Assembly: GCF_014204795.1 (NCBI RefSeq)
Contig: NZ_JACHMB010000001.1
Span: 12,180,501-12,244,500 of the forward strand
Direction of reading: 5' to 3'
Source: Nonomuraea jabiensis
Lineage (GTDB): Bacteria; Actinomycetota; Actinomycetes; Streptosporangiales; Streptosporangiaceae
DNA: 64,000 nt
Part shown: piece after piece, positions 27,214 through 35,330 of the stretch
How positions within the stretch are numbered: position 1 is the stretch's first letter
How the letters are laid out: the number at the start of each line of letters is the position of its first letter
Notes under the pieces: generated by a model
Databases searched by the model: none
Seen by the model: the letters and a program-made list of their open reading frames with translations, nothing else
What the model was told of the DNA's origin: nothing
Made by a program: the position numbers and the translations under genes

Positions 27214-27822
27214 GTGCGCAAGCTCAAGACCTCCCGGCAGCCGGAGATCCTCGACGCGGCCCTCGCCATCGCCGACGAACGCGGCCTGGAAGCCCTGTCG
27301 ATGCGGGCCGTCGCCGAGCGGGTCGGGGTGACGCCCATGGCCCTGTACGGATATTTCCGGAACAAGGATGAGTTGCTCGACGGCCTCGTCGGCCGCCTGC
27401 TCGACCGGCTCGCGCCCGACGATCCCGGGCAGACCTGGCAGGAGCGCCTGGGCGCGATCGCCTGGGCCACCCGGCGGCTGGCCCGCGAGCACCCGTCGGT
27501 CTTCCCGCTCCTGCTGCTGCGCACCTCGGCGACGCCCGACGGGGTCCAGGTGGTCGACCAGCTCTACCAGGCGCTGCTCGACGCGGGCGTGCCGGAGGCC
27601 GACGTTCCCCGGGTCGAGCGGCTGGTGAGCACGTTCGTGATGGGGTTCGCGCTCTCGGAGGTGAGCGGGCGCTTCTCCGACGCCTCCCGGGACATCAGGC
27701 TCAGCCGCGGCGCCGACGCGCCTGCCCACCGGCGATTGGCCGAGCATCTGACGCCCGATGACTGGGATGCCGAGTTCGCAGCCGATCTGGCGGATCTCAT
27801 GCGTATCATCCGACCCGTCTGA
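27214..27822 (+). CDS. TetR family transcriptional regulator
   Basis: 202 residues from a GTG. The N-terminal TetR HTH is ILDAALAIADERGLEALSMR, then AVAERVGVTPMALYGYFRNK. The C-terminal ligand domain resembles the TetR_C class with HPSVFPLLLLRTSATPDGVQ and a late FVMGFALSEVSGRFSD segment. It is divergent from the ABC exporter genes with two matched palindromes between, so it most likely represses both itself and the exporter until an effluxed compound binds. Confidence 0.9.
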   Translation: MRKLKTSRQPEILDAALAIADERGLEALSMRAVAERVGVTPMALYGYFRNKDELLDGLVGRLLDRLAPDDPGQTWQERLGAIAWATRRLAREHPSVFPLLLLRTSATPDGVQVVDQLYQALLDAGVPEADVPRVERLVSTFVMGFALSEVSGRFSDASRDIRLSRGADAPAHRRLAEHLTPDDWDAEFAADLADLMRIIRPV

Positions 27823-27886
27823 CCCATCCCTTTCTGGGAATGGTTACGGTGAGTAGTCGTATCGTGACCTTCCTGGGGGAGATGTC

Positions 27887-30175
27887 ATGCGCCTCTGGCT
27901 CGCCGCCGCCCTGACCGCCGGCACGTTCACCGCGCCCGCGGACATGCCCGCATCCGGCTCTGCCCCAGGACGACCGCCCGGCCTCGCCCTCGCGAGCTCC
28001 GGCCACCGGACCACCCCTCCCCTCACGGGCCCGCCCGACCTCCTCTTCGCCGGCCCACCCGGCCTCTCCTCCACGAACCCTTCCGGGCGGCAGGCCCCTT
28101 CCGGGCGGCAGGCCGAGTTCGCCGCGGCCGCTCGGGAATTCGGGGTGCCGGAGAGCGTGCTGCTCGGCGTCTCGTACCTGGAGTCCCGCTGGGACGCGAA
28201 CGGCGGGTCGCCGAGCACGGCGGGCGGCTACGGGCCGATGCACCTGGTGGACGCGTTCCCCGCCGACACGCTCACCCCCTTGACCGCCGCCGCCCCTTCA
28301 ACCGGGGACGCGCACGCCTTGTCGACCGGCGGTGGGCACGGGTGGCCGATCGGTGACGCGCTGGGCGACGGCCGGGGGGACGATGCCCGCCCGATGCCCC
28401 GTACGTTCGCCGAAACCCCTCCCGCCTCGGCGCTCTCGGCGCCGCCCACCACGCTGCCCGAGGCCGGACGTCTCATCGGCGCGGACCCCGCCCTGCTGCG
28501 CACCGACCCGGCCGCCAACATCAGGGGCGGCGCCGCCCTCCTCGCCTCCTACCAGGACCGCCCGAGCGCGAACCCGGCCGACTGGTACGCGGCCGTCGCC
28601 CGCTACTCGGGCTCGGAGGACGCGGCCGCGGCCCGCGAGTTCGCCGACGAGGTGTTCTCGGTGATGCGGGAGGGCGCGCAGCGGCATACCGACGACGGCC
28701 ACCTGGTACGCCTCGAACCCGTGCCCAACCTCCCCCACCCCGTCGCCGCCACCGCCGAGGACCCCGCAACCTCCAAGAACTCCGGCACCGTCACGATCCA
28801 GAGGGACCCCGCCGCCCCGCCCGTAGCCAGTTCGCAGACCGACAACGACCCGCCACCACCCCCGTACAACGACCCGTTCGACACCGACCCGCTGTCCTTC
28901 TCCGGGGAGGAGTACGGGACGGACGATGAGAGCGACCCCGACGAGAACTGGGCCGAACCCGGAAATGTGGAGAAGACCGGAAACGGCGGGCAGGTGGAGT
29001 GCCCCAGCTCGCTCGCCTGCGAATGGATACCCGCCGCCTACGAGCGCTTCGGCCGGAAGAAGCACCGCGACTACGGCAACCACGACCGCCTGAGCCGGGC
29101 CCGTTCCGTCGACTACATCGTCATTCACGACACCGAGGGCACCTACCAGGGCGTCCCGTCCCTGGTCCGGAACCCGAGGTACGTGAGCTGGCACTACACG
29201 ATCCGCTCCCGAGACGGACATGTCGCCCAGCACGTGGCGACCAACGACATCGCCTGGCACGCGGGCAACTGGGACGTCAACACCCGTTCGATAGGGATCG
29301 AGCACGAGGGCTACCTGGCCAAGGGCACCTGGTACACGGAGGCGATGTACCGTTCGTCGGCCAAGCTGGTCAGATACCTGGCCGGCAAGTACCGCATCCC
29401 GCTCAACCGGGCCCACATCCTCGGCCACGACAACGTCCCCGGCACCACCCCGAAGATGGTCGCGGGCATGCACGAGGACCCCGGACCGTACTGGGACTGG
29501 GCCCACTACTTCGACCTGCTGGGCAGGCCGCTCAAGGGGGTGCAGAGCGGCAACTCCATCATGATCCGCCCCTCGTACGCCACCAACCGGCCCCGCTTCA
29601 CCGGCTGCGTCGCCGTCAAGCCGGACAAGGCGTGCCCGCCGCACGGCGCCGCCACGGTCTGGCTGCACCAGGAGCCGCGCGAGTCGGCCCCCCTGGTCAG
29701 GGACCCGGGCAAACATCCGGGCAAGCCCAGCACGTACAGCGTGTACGACCACAGCGCCCGCGCCTCCACCGGCCAGCGCTACGCGGTCGCGGACCGGCAG
29801 GGCGACTGGACGGCCATCTGGTACCTCGGCCAGAAGGCGTGGTTCCACAACCCGCCCTCCGACCCCACCGCCGTCCCCGCCAAGGGCCCGCTGGTGACTC
29901 CGCTGAGGCCGGGGACCAGGGTGTACGGCCGCGCGTACCCGGAGCAGGCCGCCTACAAGCTGGCGTCGTACCAGCCGCTGGCCCCGCTCCAGTACAAGAT
30001 CGGCCCCAGCCAGACGTACACGGTGGGCGACACGATCACCGGCTCCTACTACTCCGCGGGCGCCTTCAGCCCGGCCAAACACGTCACCACAACCGGACAG
30101 ACCCGCTACTACCAGATCCAACTCGGTCACCGGGTGATGTTCGTCATGGCCAAGGACGTGCGCCTGATCCGCTGA
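27887..30175 (+). CDS. Secreted N-acetylmuramoyl-L-alanine amidase with lysozyme-like N-terminus
   Basis: 762 residues. After a short signal peptide (MRLWLAAALTAGTFTAPA) comes a transglycosylase-like helical region: AREFGVPESVLLGVSYLESR with a candidate catalytic Glu, then GGYGPMHLVDA, ANIRGGAALLASYQ and DWYAAVARYSGS. A Pro/acidic linker follows at about 290-360. The zinc-dependent Amidase_2 domain is about 405-545 with YIVIHDTEG, DIAWHAGNWDVN, SIGIEHEGY and HILGHDNVPGT. The C-terminus has two SH3-like wall-binding stretches (AATVWLHQEPRESAPLV; TRVYGRAYPEQAAYKL). It probably cuts both glycan and peptide bonds of peptidoglycan; glycan cleavage is inferred. Confidence 0.9.
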   Translation: MRLWLAAALTAGTFTAPADMPASGSAPGRPPGLALASSGHRTTPPLTGPPDLLFAGPPGLSSTNPSGRQAPSGRQAEFAAAAREFGVPESVLLGVSYLESRWDANGGSPSTAGGYGPMHLVDAFPADTLTPLTAAAPSTGDAHALSTGGGHGWPIGDALGDGRGDDARPMPRTFAETPPASALSAPPTTLPEAGRLIGADPALLRTDPAANIRGGAALLASYQDRPSANPADWYAAVARYSGSEDAAAAREFADEVFSVMREGAQRHTDDGHLVRLEPVPNLPHPVAATAEDPATSKNSGTVTIQRDPAAPPVASSQTDNDPPPPPYNDPFDTDPLSFSGEEYGTDDESDPDENWAEPGNVEKTGNGGQVECPSSLACEWIPAAYERFGRKKHRDYGNHDRLSRARSVDYIVIHDTEGTYQGVPSLVRNPRYVSWHYTIRSRDGHVAQHVATNDIAWHAGNWDVNTRSIGIEHEGYLAKGTWYTEAMYRSSAKLVRYLAGKYRIPLNRAHILGHDNVPGTTPKMVAGMHEDPGPYWDWAHYFDLLGRPLKGVQSGNSIMIRPSYATNRPRFTGCVAVKPDKACPPHGAATVWLHQEPRESAPLVRDPGKHPGKPSTYSVYDHSARASTGQRYAVADRQGDWTAIWYLGQKAWFHNPPSDPTAVPAKGPLVTPLRPGTRVYGRAYPEQAAYKLASYQPLAPLQYKIGPSQTYTVGDTITGSYYSAGAFSPAKHVTTTGQTRYYQIQLGHRVMFVMAKDVRLIR

Positions 30176-30266
30176 ATTTCGCCCCGCGGGCCTCTCAGTG
30201 CGCACGGGCACTCCTGGAAGACGATATGGTTTTCCCGTAGCCCGGCGCACGTCGCCCGGGGTTAAC

Positions 30267-30338
30267 GCGGAAGTGGCTCAGTGGTAGAGCATCACCTTGC
30301 CAAGGTGAGGGTCGCGGGTTCGAATCCCGTCTTCCGCT
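30267..30338 (+). tRNA. tRNA-Gly (GCC), copy 1
   Basis: 72 nt. The acceptor stem GCGGAAG/CTTCCGC, anticodon loop TTGCCAA and T arm CGGGTTCGAATCCCG are intact. It is identical to the copy at 30475. Confidence 0.97.
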
Positions 30339-30354
30339 CGGAGCAAGACTCCAG

Positions 30355-30425
30355 GGTGGAGTGGCCGAGAGGCGAGGCAGCGGCCTGCAAAGCCGTCTAC
30401 ACGGGTTCAAATCCCGTCTCCACCT
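30355..30425 (+). tRNA. tRNA-Cys (GCA)
   Basis: 71 nt. The acceptor stem GGTGGAG/CTCCACC, anticodon loop CTGCAAA and T arm CGGGTTCAAATCCCG are intact. It lies between two identical tRNA-Gly genes. Confidence 0.96.
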
Positions 30426-30474
30426 CGGCCGAACGGCGGACCCCCAGGATCCGCTAAAGTAAAGGCAGCACCAC

Positions 30475-30546
30475 GCGGAAGTGGCTCAGTGGTAGAGCAT
30501 CACCTTGCCAAGGTGAGGGTCGCGGGTTCGAATCCCGTCTTCCGCT
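30475..30546 (+). tRNA. tRNA-Gly (GCC), copy 2
   Basis: Identical in sequence to the tRNA-Gly at 30267, with the same anticodon GCC. The 50-bp spacer before it contains TAAAGTAAAGG. Confidence 0.97.
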
Positions 30547-30565
30547 CTGAGTTCTAACTCAATAC

Positions 30566-30637
30566 GGACGATTAGCTCAGCGGGAGAGCGCTTCCCTGAC
30601 ACGGAAGAGGTCACTGGTTCAATCCCAGTATCGTCCA
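30566..30637 (+). tRNA. tRNA-Val (GAC)
   Basis: 72 nt. The acceptor stem GGACGAT/ATCGTCC, anticodon loop CTGACAC within CTTCC/GGAAG and T arm CTGGTTCAATCCCAG are intact. It is the last gene of the Gly-Cys-Gly-Val cluster. Confidence 0.96.
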
Positions 30638-30650
30638 CCTCAATGAGAAA

Positions 30651-30683
30651 GCCCCCGGTCGCCACCAGCGCCGGGGGTTTTCC
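30651..30683 (+). terminator. Rho-independent terminator of tRNA cluster
   Basis: CCCCCGG at 30652-30658 pairs with CCGGGGG at 30671-30677 and is followed by TTTTCC, 14 bp after tRNA-Val. Confidence 0.85.
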
Positions 30684-30846
30684 TCTTCGGGCTTGAGTAT
30701 GGTGTCGCGCTGACGTGGGTCCTGCGAGCTGGTCAAATCCCGGCCGGGTCGACCAGCCCGGCCCTGCCTGGACCATTGCCCAGACAGGGCCGGAATGCGG
30801 ATCTTGGCCACGTCCGCGCCGGCCCGGATCAGCCGCCTGCTGCCCC

Positions 30847-31590
30847 TCACCCTGAAGATGAGCTCCCGTCATAGACTCCCGCGGACCACGTTCCGGGCCT
30901 GGCTCCCAGGTCGGCGGCCAGTTCCAGGGCGACGTCGTACCTGACCAGCTCCTGAGCCACGTACCTGCCGTTGCAGGTCCCCTTCCGCTTGTCGACCACG
31001 GCGCAGCCGTCCAGTGACGCCTGCCCGATGAGTTCGGTGGGAGGGAAGCCCACACGCGGATGGACTGGCGCCCGGCCGACCACGTGGACGGGAGCGAACT
31101 CCGGTCGTAGGCGTGCCGAGCCATGCCGCCCTGGCACCGGGTGACCTGCCCCCCGCGCCCGCCCTCGACGGCCGTGACCACCCACGACTGCGGGTCCGCG
31201 CAGATGACGACCACGGTGGTGGCCTGGCTGGTCGGCTTGACCTCGATGTCCATTCCGGTCGCGGACATCGTGCTGAGCACGGCCCCGATCCTGGTCAGGC
31301 CGTCGATAGTGGCCGGCGGATCTGACACGCGCGACGGTGTCGCGGAGTCCACGCTCGACGAGGTGACCGGGGCGGCCGGCCGGGCCGCCGGAGTCGTCGT
31401 CACCGTCCCCGGCAGCGTCCAGATCACCGCGGTCGCGGCGGCCCCCGCCGGCGCCGCGCCCGCGCCCCATCGGGCAAGCCTGCCGCCGCCTGCCCCTCCG
31501 TACGATCCCGGCCACGTCCATGTCCCCTCCGGGGCCGTACGCCGTGCGCTCGGCGAGCAGCTCGCGCAGGTCGTCTTCGGTATGGTTCAT
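30847..31590 (-). pseudogene. Frameshifted membrane-anchored protein partner of an ECF sigma factor
   Basis: The start reads MNHTEDDLRELLAERTAYGP and GGDMDVAGIVRRGRRR in one frame. The protein-like text then continues in a second frame (RLARWGAGAAPAGAAATAVI, a membrane segment, then STMSATGMDIEVKPTSQATT), and returns to the first as PEFAPVHVVGRAPVHPRVGF to the stop. One extra C near 31481 and one missing C near 31102 explain this. With these corrected it would be a one-TM protein of about 247 residues, the usual neighbour of SigE-type ECF sigma genes in actinomycetes. Its ATG overlaps the sigma remnant stop. Confidence 0.65.
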
Positions 31591-31755
31591 TGCTCCACCT
31601 CCATCAGCTCGATCGCCGGTTGCACCCGCAGCCGCGCCAGCGCCCGCCCCAGCTGGGTCTTGACCGTGCCCAGCGAGCAGCCCGAACCGGATGACAGCCG
31701 CGCCAGGGATTTCTCACCGCACCTGCGCCATCGCCGTGCAGTGGCGACATGCCAG
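31587..31755 (-). pseudogene. C-terminal remnant of an ECF sigma factor
   Basis: Only the end of sigma region 4 remains: SLARLSSGSGCSLGTVKTQL then GRALARLRVQPAIELMEVEQ and a stop overlapping the next ATG (ATGA). The GCSLGTVKTQLGRALARLR part is the recognition helix of region 4.2. Upstream of about 31710 the frame degenerates and no sigma region 2 can be found within the next 500 bp, so the gene is truncated. Confidence 0.6.
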
Positions 31756-32201
31756 GGGCCGTGACGGTGATCACCATGTGGTGCGCCGGCGAAGCTGACC
31801 GCCTCTCTCCGGGCACCGACGTGTCCTGGCAGAGCGGTGACATTTCGCGAGCATGGTCGAGATCCGCGCTCGTAGAGGCAGCGTCGGGGCGTCAGCCAGG
31901 TGACCTCGGCGCCGCAGAGCGGGCGTCTGTGACGCTTGTCAGCCCGACGTGCTCGGCGCCAGGCTCGGCCGGGCGCTGTTGCCGGTCACTCAAGATGGAG
32001 ATGAACGCGACATTCGCAGTGGTGATGCGGCTGCGCGACAAGACCCTGCCGGACGGGACCGACGTGTCCGGCGGGGTCCTGGTGTGCAGGCTGACGGCTT
32101 GATCAGGAACCGGCATGGGTCGGCAACTTCGTGTCTGATGCCGTGGTCATCGATGTGGTGGTGGCGGTCGAGATATCGGCAGTCGGTTTCCTGGTAGCCG
32201 A
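31756..32201. other. Gene-poor stretch beside decayed sigma locus
   Basis: No convincing gene. A short frame ending at 32102 contains FAVVMRLRDKTLPDGTDVSG, which reads like coding sequence but has no clear start signal or homologous context. The region where sigma region 2 should be is unrecognisable. Confidence 0.4.
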
Positions 32202-34094
32202 TCAGCGGTGTTCGTGGCCGGGTTCGGCACCAAGTTGCTTCACGATGGCCCGCGCGGCGGATTTGCGCAGATTGGTGTGGACCGGGTTGTATCTGATCAA
32301 TCGTATGCCCACGTTCCGCCGAGAGCTCGAATGCGGGATCAGGGGTCTGAAGTGGGTGGAGTACGACCACTTCGGCGAGCTGCTGAAGCAGCCGCCCGCT
32401 AGCCGGAAGTCGCCGAGGCGGGTGCCGTCCACCCGCCACTCCACGAGCTCGTGAACGTTGCCGCAGCAGTCGCGGATGCCATGCGGGGACGCCCCGGAAA
32501 GCCGGCTGCCGACGCGTTCGACCCGATAGTCGGTGCGCCTGCCGCCGTAATAGAGGTTCGCCCGGTCGGGTGTGGGCCGTTCCGGTCCCCACGGGTATTG
32601 CTTGTCCAGCGCCGCGCACCCGGCGAGGGCCAGCCATTCCGCCGGCGTGGGGACGGCCCACACCCCCGGCGCGCCCGGGTCCAGCTCGACACAGCCCATG
32701 ATTAGCTCGTGCAGGAATGCGCGCAGTTCGACCTCGGTGCTCCGACTCCCGGTGCGGGGGAGATCGATGATGTACGGCTCCTCAAGGGCAGGGAGGCGGA
32801 GGGGCCGACCCGGGAGGACGGTGGCGGCTTCCTCGTTCTTGAGGGGGAAACGCATCGCCTCGAATTCGTAGGGGCAAATGCCGTCGATCTTCGGAATAAG
32901 GTCGATATCGGGACTGAACGCGCTCGGCAACGGGGCGAAGCGATGGGACGCCAGGGACTTCTCCTTCCTCACCACCACCCGCATGTCCCAGGCCGTCTTG
33001 GCAGGAAGGCCCCGCTCGTGGGCTTCCACAGCGCGGCGGATGGCGGACCAGAGGGACCGGTCATGGGGGACAACCTGCTGCAGCCAGCGCATGAACACGT
33101 GAAACCGGTCGGCGTGCGTCCCCGCCCATCGGGCGAAGTGATCGAAGATGCTCTCGACCGGCCACGCGGAGGCCTCGGCATCGTGCTCGCGCAGGAAGTG
33201 CTCGAAGAGCACCTCCCAGGTTCGCCGGACCACTTCCAGGTTCGACGATGGGTCCATCAGGATCTGTCCGGTCTCCTTGACGAGCCACTGCAGGTCGCCG
33301 GGGCGTGCCAGGTAGAGGGTCATGTCCGCGGCCAGCACCGCCCAGAAGTCGGTGGCGGAACGTACCGGTATAGAGAGTCTGCGGAAGGCGGTCACCAACT
33401 CGGCGTTTATCCCGGATTCCGTCAGGTGGCCCAGGGCCGACGGCAGGGCGGAAAGGCCCTTGTCCGCCTGGACGGGACCCAGGCCGCGAAGGATGAGTTC
33501 GGAGGGGCCGAGGCTCTTCTGCGGCTCCTCCTCCGTGTCTTCGTCGTCGGTTCCCGTGCGCGGCTGATCGAACTCGATCACCCATTTGTCAAGCTCGATG
33601 CGCAGGTCCGCGGTTTGGGGCGCGATGAATCCCCGGCGTGCTGTCGGCTCCATCGCGGAGCCTTCGGAAGGCGCGGGGGGTTCGAGGGCGGGAACTTCGG
33701 TGGTGGGCAGTTCGGGAAGCACCGCCGAGCCCGTGGTGGCCTTGTCCTCCATGGATACCGCCGGGAGCGTCGCAACGGAGATGCCGGATCTGGCGATCTG
33801 CTTGACTCGGGCCACGTTCACCCATGCGCGAACCCACTGGTCGACGTCGTCGGACGGCACGCCGCAGCCCTCGACGAACGCCTGGAGATGCTCCTTTCTC
33901 GCCATCACGGCACCGCTAGCAATCTTGTGCACTTGCGATTTGGATATCTTGAAGGCGACGGGGCTGTGGATTTCCCTGATTGACCTGCCCGAGATGATGT
34001 AGAGCTCGACCTGGAGGCGCTTCAACGCGTCCTCGGAGGTCACGGCCGCAGGGTCGAAGTGTAGTTCGGTCTGCAATTTGTTTCTGTCGGCCAC
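32202..34094 (-). CDS. HTH protein with catalytically dead FGE/SUMF1-like C-terminal domain
   Basis: The GTG at 34094 is preferred (ACAGGAAA upstream); 630 residues. An N-terminal HTH of the actinobacterial XRE-like kind spans about 20-90 (ALKRLQVELYIISGRSIREI, ISKSQVHKIASGAV, LQAFVEGCGVPSDDVDQWVR). An acidic, Pro-rich linker (about 105-195) and a helical middle domain with many Trp residues follow. The C-terminal 200 residues have the SUMF1/FGE fold signature: PTPAEWLALAG, YPWGPE, GASPHGIRDCCGNVHELVEW, FRLAGGCFSSSP and NVGIRLIRY. The catalytic Cys pair of true FGEs near the HFRP segment is absent, so ligand binding rather than catalysis is likely. The role is unknown; a conflict or signalling system is possible. 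Confidence 0.75.
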   Translation of the reverse strand: MADRNKLQTELHFDPAAVTSEDALKRLQVELYIISGRSIREIHSPVAFKISKSQVHKIASGAVMARKEHLQAFVEGCGVPSDDVDQWVRAWVNVARVKQIARSGISVATLPAVSMEDKATTGSAVLPELPTTEVPALEPPAPSEGSAMEPTARRGFIAPQTADLRIELDKWVIEFDQPRTGTDDEDTEEEPQKSLGPSELILRGLGPVQADKGLSALPSALGHLTESGINAELVTAFRRLSIPVRSATDFWAVLAADMTLYLARPGDLQWLVKETGQILMDPSSNLEVVRRTWEVLFEHFLREHDAEASAWPVESIFDHFARWAGTHADRFHVFMRWLQQVVPHDRSLWSAIRRAVEAHERGLPAKTAWDMRVVVRKEKSLASHRFAPLPSAFSPDIDLIPKIDGICPYEFEAMRFPLKNEEAATVLPGRPLRLPALEEPYIIDLPRTGSRSTEVELRAFLHELIMGCVELDPGAPGVWAVPTPAEWLALAGCAALDKQYPWGPERPTPDRANLYYGGRRTDYRVERVGSRLSGASPHGIRDCCGNVHELVEWRVDGTRLGDFRLAGGCFSSSPKWSYSTHFRPLIPHSSSRRNVGIRLIRYNPVHTNLRKSAARAIVKQLGAEPGHEHR

Positions 34095-34133
34095 GCGGTT
34101 TCCTGTCCACGATCGTCCACGGGAATCCACAGC

Positions 34134-34172
34134 TTAGACAAAAACGCCCACATGCGTATCAGTGTTGTCCAA
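34134..34172. promoter_or_regulatory. Inverted repeat between FGE-like gene and membrane peptide gene
   Basis: TTAGACAA (34134-34141) and TTGTCCAA (34165-34172) form an inverted repeat with one mismatch, 31 bp centre to centre, in the divergent intergenic region. It may be the autoregulatory site of the HTH protein; this is suggestive only. Confidence 0.35.
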
Positions 34173-34238
34173 ACCACTTCCGGGCCGGCGGTCGCCGCGG
34201 CTTTCCTGGAGGCGTCACGTCAACGACAAGGAGGCGCT

Positions 34239-34349
34239 ATGGCCGAGCAAGGCCCGGACGCGGCACGCTACTGGCGGATTCGGATCGTTCTGGAGGTTCT
34301 CAAGACGGGGTTCTGGCTGCTCTTTTATGCGGCACTCTGGAACGGCTGA
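34239..34349 (+). CDS. 36-residue membrane peptide
   Basis: The ATG at 34239 has a near-perfect AAGGAGG 4-10 nt upstream. The peptide starts MAEQGPDAARYWRIRIVLEV and ends LKTGFWLLFYAALWNG. A polar, basic N-terminal half (RYWRIR) leads to one hydrophobic segment of about 17-20 residues rich in aromatics, so a single membrane span with the N-terminus in the cytoplasm is expected. It is divergent from the HTH/FGE-like gene with a shared 145-bp intergenic region. The function is unknown; a toxin-like or regulatory peptide is one possibility. Confidence 0.6.
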   Translation: MAEQGPDAARYWRIRIVLEVLKTGFWLLFYAALWNG

Positions 34350-34876
34350 GGATGAATTCGGGGGCAAGGTCGCGCGGGCGGCAACCTGTTGACGGAGAAT
34401 TATGTGTCAACCAATGGTTGATACGTGATCGTACATAACAGGCACATGGAGCGACCGCCGACCTGCCCCTGGACTACCTCGTATGGCACACCGCCGAGAG
34501 CGTGGCCTCACGGGGCCGATCGAGCAAGCCGAGCGTGCTGAACGGCCCCTCGTCCGCGAGCCGGGCCCACTCCGGCAAGGCCGCCGGCTCGCTGACGGGG
34601 CAGCCCGAGACCGACGTTCATACGTCCCCCGAGGCTTCCACCGTCGGCGAGGCGCCGCCGGCTCCGCTGCGCGCGCCGGTCACCGTGCCCACCGGTTGTT
34701 GATCGCGCGCGGTCGGCGGGCGGCGCTCCGCCGAACATCGAGAGCCTGACGCCGGGGCGCCGGCACGCCGGCACTGTGCGCGTGGCGTTGTGCAGCTGCG
34801 GCTCGGGGCGGCAGGACCGAGCGTGAGCCGCGGATTGGCCGCACTCCCGTGTACGGGCGGGCAGCCCGACGTCTAC
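34350..34876. other. Gene-poor stretch with an ArsR-like operator
   Basis: No intact gene. At 34407-34421 is the perfect palindrome TCAACCAATGGTTGA, nested in a wider inverted repeat TTATGT (34400-34405) / ACATAA (34433-34438); TTGACG lies at 34389-34394. Downstream, one frame reads TADLPLDYLVWHTAESVAS before losing coding character, which looks like the start of a lost gene. Confidence 0.4.
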
Positions 34877-35263
34877 CTACCCGGCGGCGGGCTGTTCGGT
34901 GGTGGCGAGGCCGGGTGCGTGGTCCACGTCGTGGCGGTCGATGCCGCTGTCGATGTGGTCGGCGTGGTAAAGACCCTGGGTGAGCAGGCGGCGCACATGT
35001 TCGTCGGCCGCGCTGTAGTAGACGAAGGTCCCCTCGCGGCGGCCCTTGACGAGACCGGCCAGGCGCAGTTTGGCCAGGTGCTGGCTGACCGCGGTAGGTG
35101 CGGCGTCGGCGAGTTCGGCCAGGCAGGCGACGTTTGACTCGCCCTGCAGCAACGCCCACAGGATCTTGATGCGGGTGGGATCGGACAGTAGCCGGAACGA
35201 CTCGGCGGCCAGGTGCACCTGTTCCTCGTTCGGCATGTCGAAGTCCGGCAACGACGTGTGCAT
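34877..35263 (-). CDS. ArsR/SmtB-family metal sensor, NmtR-like
   Basis: 128 residues from the ATG at 35263 (MHTSLPDFDMPNEEQVHLAA). The winged helix is SFRLLSDPTRIKILWALLQG, CLAELADAAPTAVSQHLAKL and REGTFVYYSAADEHVRRLL. The C-terminal alpha-5 region contains LYHADHIDSGIDRHDVDH, a His/Asp-rich site like that of the alpha-5 sensors NmtR and CzrA (Ni/Co or Zn). The gene is divergent from a P1B-4 metal ATPase whose promoter lies in the 67-bp gap, so it should repress the ATPase until metal binds. The exact metal is inferred. Confidence 0.9.
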   Translation of the reverse strand: MHTSLPDFDMPNEEQVHLAAESFRLLSDPTRIKILWALLQGESNVACLAELADAAPTAVSQHLAKLRLAGLVKGRREGTFVYYSAADEHVRRLLTQGLYHADHIDSGIDRHDVDHAPGLATTEQPAAG

Positions 35264-35293
35264 ACCCGCCAGGATACCCCAACGCCTGCCTAC

Positions 35294-35330
35294 TTGCGTA
35301 TCTTCGTGAGTGCGCATATACGATGGCACG
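35294..35330 (+). promoter_or_regulatory. Probable leaderless promoter of the metal ATPase with ArsR site
   Basis: TTGCGT (35294-35299) and TATACG (35317-35322) are separated by exactly 17 bp, and the GTG start at 35331 lies 8 nt past the -10 box, so the mRNA would begin at or near the start codon. The inverted repeat CGTAT (35297-35301) / ATACG (35318-35322) overlaps both boxes and is a candidate ArsR operator. Confidence 0.6.

Noticed and set aside
30267-30637. Integration site of a mobile element at the tRNA cluster
   Set aside because: All four tRNAs are intact. I see no integrase and no repeated tRNA 3' end downstream; the two tRNA-Gly copies are full-length genes, not att fragments.
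32202-34094. Active formylglycine-generating enzyme (sulfatase maturation)
   Set aside because: The cysteine pair required for copper binding and catalysis is missing, and no sulfatase gene is nearby.
34483-34749. 88-residue plus-strand ORF
   Set aside because: It has no ribosome binding site, is Arg-rich and shows no continuity of coding character. It is noted only as possible gene debris.
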